Shown piece after piece: positions 7,255 to 8,339 of a stretch of DNA of 8,339 bases. The stretch spans positions 1-8,339 of the forward strand of contig JBHGBM010000134.1 in NCBI GenBank assembly GCA_041946965.1. Reading direction: 5' to 3'. Numbering within the stretch: the first letter of the stretch is position 1; every line of letters starts with the position of its first letter. Source of the stretch: JBHGBM01 sp041946965. GTDB taxonomy: Bacteria > Acidobacteriota > Terriglobia > Bryobacterales > Bryobacteraceae. Made by a program: the position numbers and the translations under genes. The notes beneath the pieces were generated by a model. The model saw nothing but the letters and a program-made list of their open reading frames with translations, searched no databases and was not told the origin of the DNA.

Positions 7255-7659
7255 GGCCCGGCCAGCTCCAGTTCAAACTGCATATAAAGGTGGCGGGAAA
7301 TATCGAACAGCGGCTTGAGATCGGCCACTAGGGTATCCGCCGCGGCCGCCGCGATGGGCGGCGGATCGTCTACCTTCTGTTTGAGATCGGCCTCCAGAGA
7401 CGCCTGGGTGAATGTTCTGATGCTCTCTGGCCGGGCCAGAAGGCGGTCGCGGTGTTGATAGGTCCAGCCGAGGCCGGCCCCGATCCCCAATCCGAAGTTC
7501 TCTCCCAATCCGCTGGCCGAGGAGAACCACCGGCTGCACAGTGAAGGGAACGTCTAGGTCCCTCCAGACCGTACGCACTTTTGCCAGGTCTTCTCCCCAT
7601 GGAAGGGACGCCGAGCACCATAACAGTGGTATCGGCTTGCTCGCCCCCGAGGAGACCAC
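7255..7659 (-). pseudogene. Unrecognised frameshifted coding remnant
   Basis: Two minus-strand frames look protein-like in succession. The first, from a possible GTG at 7659, reads KPIPLLWCSASLPWGEDLAK and later VWRDLDVPFTVQPVVLLGQ. The second continues GENFGLGIGAGLGWTYQ, then LLARPESIRTFTQASLEADL and LVADLKPLFDISRHLYMQF, ending near ELELAGP. Dropping one base around 7503 joins them as GQRIG-ENFGLGIG, which reads as one smooth protein of about 130 residues. After 7255 the frame enters the antisense of the hydrolase fragment, so the 3' end is lost. I do not recognise the family. Alternatively, one frame is real and the other chance; no ribosome site supports the GTG. Confidence 0.4.
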
Positions 7660-7685
7660 CCGGGCTAAATATTTAGTGCTTACAA

Positions 7686-7715
7686 CTCATAAAGTCTTAT
7701 GTTGTCAAGTGTCAA
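7686..7715 (-). promoter_or_regulatory. Possible minus-strand promoter with doubled TTGACA
   Basis: On the minus strand TTGACACTTGACAACAT contains TTGACA twice (7715-7710 and 7708-7703). From the first copy, TATGAG follows after 18 bp (7691-7686), a 4/6 match to the -10 consensus; the second copy has only TTGTAA after 17 bp. The block resembles the -35 area of the hsp20 promoter at 8072-8089. It would read into the unrecognised remnant starting at 7659. The promoter call is from consensus only. Confidence 0.3.
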
Positions 7716-8060
7716 TACGTCCGTGGCTTTTTGCTCGTCATAGCAGGTTCTTCTGGTTATACCCAGTTCTGTCTTGCCCCGCTCATCGAAGGGCAGCAAC
7801 ACCTCTGCCGTCGTGATCCGTTTTGAAGGACCGTGCTGGAACGCAGCGCAGCCTGCCACGTTGTTTGTCCGGAGCTCCGTAGGCAAATGCACGAAAACTG
7901 AGCTAATCCAAATAATTTCAGAGAGATGTCAGCAATCTTCATCCCCGGCGACGACATCTCCTTTCCGAAGTTTGTTCTCCATCGGCTGCCGCATCCCGTT
8001 CCTGAAACCAATCTGCATGGACCCCGTTGACTATTTAGATATATGAGTATGAGACGCTAA
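7716..8060. other. Stretch with no supportable gene
   Basis: About 345 bp of lower GC than the operon. Short open frames occur on both strands (for example 7680-7892 minus, 7926-8028 plus, 7774-8046 plus). None has a recognisable motif, a convincing ribosome site or codon use like the neighbouring genes. The minus-strand text GGATTAGCTCAGTT near 7904-7917 resembles a tRNA D-arm but has no matching stems. The 3' part is AT-rich and leads into the hsp20 promoter. I read it as intergenic DNA with possible decayed coding sequence. Confidence 0.5.
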
Positions 8061-8079
8061 TATAATCTTCTGACGTATA

Positions 8080-8108
8080 TTGACAACATGGACGCGTCAT
8101 GATATTCT
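8080..8108 (+). promoter_or_regulatory. Sigma70-like promoter of hsp20
   Basis: A perfect -35 TTGACA (8080-8085), a 17-bp spacer, and -10 TATTCT (8103-8108) preceded by TGA (8100-8102), which supplies the TG of an extended -10. Transcription should begin near 8115. The spacer contains the 8-bp palindrome GACGCGTC (8091-8098), and TGACG (8071-8075) / CGTCA (8095-8099) form an inverted repeat across the -35; either could be an operator. There is no sigma32-type CCCCAT box and no complete CIRCE element, so if the gene is heat-induced the control may be post-transcriptional or by another repressor. Confidence 0.6.
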
Positions 8109-8114
8109 GTGGGT

Positions 8115-8165
8115 GGTTCGGTTTCAGGGCCGAGCCAACCGCTTCAGCCCTCCGAAACCTGAACC
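8115..8165 (+). promoter_or_regulatory. Stem-loop at the predicted 5' end of the hsp20 leader
   Basis: GGTTC-GGTTTC-AGGG (8115-8129) pairs with CCCT-GAAACC-GAACC (8148-8165), giving 15 base pairs interrupted by a CC bulge (8152-8153) and a T bulge (8160), with an 18-nt loop. It begins at the predicted transcription start, a position where hairpins often protect mRNA from decay. It is followed at 8192-8203 by a small GCGG-AGTA-CCGC hairpin, and GGGG/CCCC with GGAG/CTCC pairings are possible at 8206-8232. The function of the structure is inferred. Confidence 0.45.
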
Positions 8166-8230
8166 AAACTCTGCTGTGAGCGCGTGGATTCGCGGAGTAC
8201 CGCTCGGGGTGGAGTTGCGCCCTCCCGTCC

Positions 8231-8263
8231 CCTCTTCGTGATTTCCACGCATTCGTAAGGAGG
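8231..8263 (+). promoter_or_regulatory. Candidate RNA thermometer sequestering the hsp20 Shine-Dalgarno
   Basis: CCTCTTCGTGA (8231-8241) faces TCGTAAGGAGG (8253-8263) across an 11-nt loop. Ten of eleven positions pair: seven Watson-Crick, three G.U (8235-8259, 8238-8256, 8239-8255), and one C.A mismatch (8237-8257). The Shine-Dalgarno AAGGAGG (8257-8263) lies entirely within the stem. Weak stems with wobble pairs and mismatches that hide the ribosome site are the hallmark of bacterial RNA thermometers, and small heat-shock genes are their classic targets (ROSE and fourU types). I do not see a clear copy of either consensus. An alternative helix joins GCGTGGA (8182-8188) to the loop's TCCACGC (8244-8250). 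Confidence 0.5.
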
Positions 8264-8273
8264 ATCTGAAACA

Positions 8274-8339
8274 ATGGCTGGCTTGATTCGCTGGGGTTGG
8301 GACCCCTTCAAGGAGATGGAGAAGGAGATGCAGGAGCTG
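8274..8339 (+). CDS. Small heat-shock protein Hsp20, N-terminal fragment, runs off right edge
   Basis: The first 22 codons of an Hsp20/alpha-crystallin family chaperone, an ATP-independent holdase that binds unfolding proteins in the cytoplasm. The visible residues, M-A-G-L-I-R-W-G-W-D-P-F-K-E-M-E-K-E-M-Q-E-L, match the usual bacterial opening M-x-L-I-R-W-D-P-F-R-E-(L/M)-E-x-L-x-x-x-(M/L). The alpha-crystallin domain lies beyond the window. Start ATG at 8274 has a near-perfect Shine-Dalgarno AAGGAGG at 8257-8263, 10 nt upstream. The gene has its own promoter at 8080-8108 and a leader of about 160 nt that can hide the ribosome site, which suggests temperature-dependent translation. It is transcribed away from the operon and appears unrelated to it. 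Confidence 0.85.
   Translation, partial: MAGLIRWGWDPFKEMEKEMQEL

Noticed and set aside
7680..7892. Minus-strand 70-codon frame
   Set aside because: GTG start without ribosome site, no motif, and it overlaps the promoter-like block at 7686-7715.
7895..7925. Minus-strand text resembling a tRNA D-arm (GGATTAGCTCAGTT)
   Set aside because: No acceptor, anticodon or T-arm (GGTTCGA) pairing could be found around it.
7926..8028. Small plus-strand ORF of 34 codons beginning MSAIFIPGDDISF
   Set aside because: Only a weak purine stretch as ribosome site and no recognisable family; could be chance.
8041..8060. Possible CIRCE (HrcA) element, GAGACGCTAA
   Set aside because: Only a loose match to the right arm GAGTGCTAA and no left arm TTAGCACTC at the required distance.

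Overview
The window is GC-rich and reads like an accessory region of an Acidobacteriota genome, probably of the Solibacter/Bryobacter type. This is inferred from gene style: Tat-exported enzymes, an Asp-box propeller protein, a tandem alpha/beta hydrolase and a carboxypeptidase-regulatory-type TonB receptor remnant. No rRNA or other phylogenetic marker is present.

Layout. At the left edge (1-119, minus) is the 5' end of an IS4-type transposase with a DUF4372-like N-terminus; the end of that element should lie in the ~150 bp before the first host gene. From 276 to 6676 (minus) there is one compact four-gene operon, transcribed right to left: a 734-aa tandem alpha/beta hydrolase (esterase-like), a 305-aa xylose-isomerase-like TIM barrel, a 344-aa nitrilase-superfamily amidohydrolase, and a 748-aa protein with twelve Asp-boxes that resembles GH74-like propellers. 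The gaps are +4, -4 and -4 bp, so the last two genes are probably translationally coupled. All four have a Tat- or Sec-like signal, so the operon seems to encode an exported degradation module. Carbohydrate or ester substrates are likely; the exact substrate cannot be read from the sequence.

From 6704 to about 7660 lies a stretch of gene debris: the C-terminus of a TonB-dependent receptor with a one-base frameshift in a G/C run (minus), an internal piece of an alpha/beta-hydrolase-like gene (plus), and a frameshifted unrecognised ORF (minus). The receptor remnant sits directly upstream of, and on the same strand as, the operon, so an uptake receptor may once have led it. About 7660-8070 is less GC-rich and has no gene I can support.

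The right edge holds the start of an Hsp20 (small heat-shock protein) gene on the plus strand. It has a strong sigma70-like promoter (TTGACA, 17 bp, extended -10 TATTCT), a structured leader of about 160 nt, and a Shine-Dalgarno sequence that can be fully paired in an imperfect hairpin with G.U pairs and a C.A mismatch. This makes it a good candidate RNA thermometer. A motif similar to the hsp20 -35 region occurs in inverted orientation near 7700, upstream of the unrecognised remnant.
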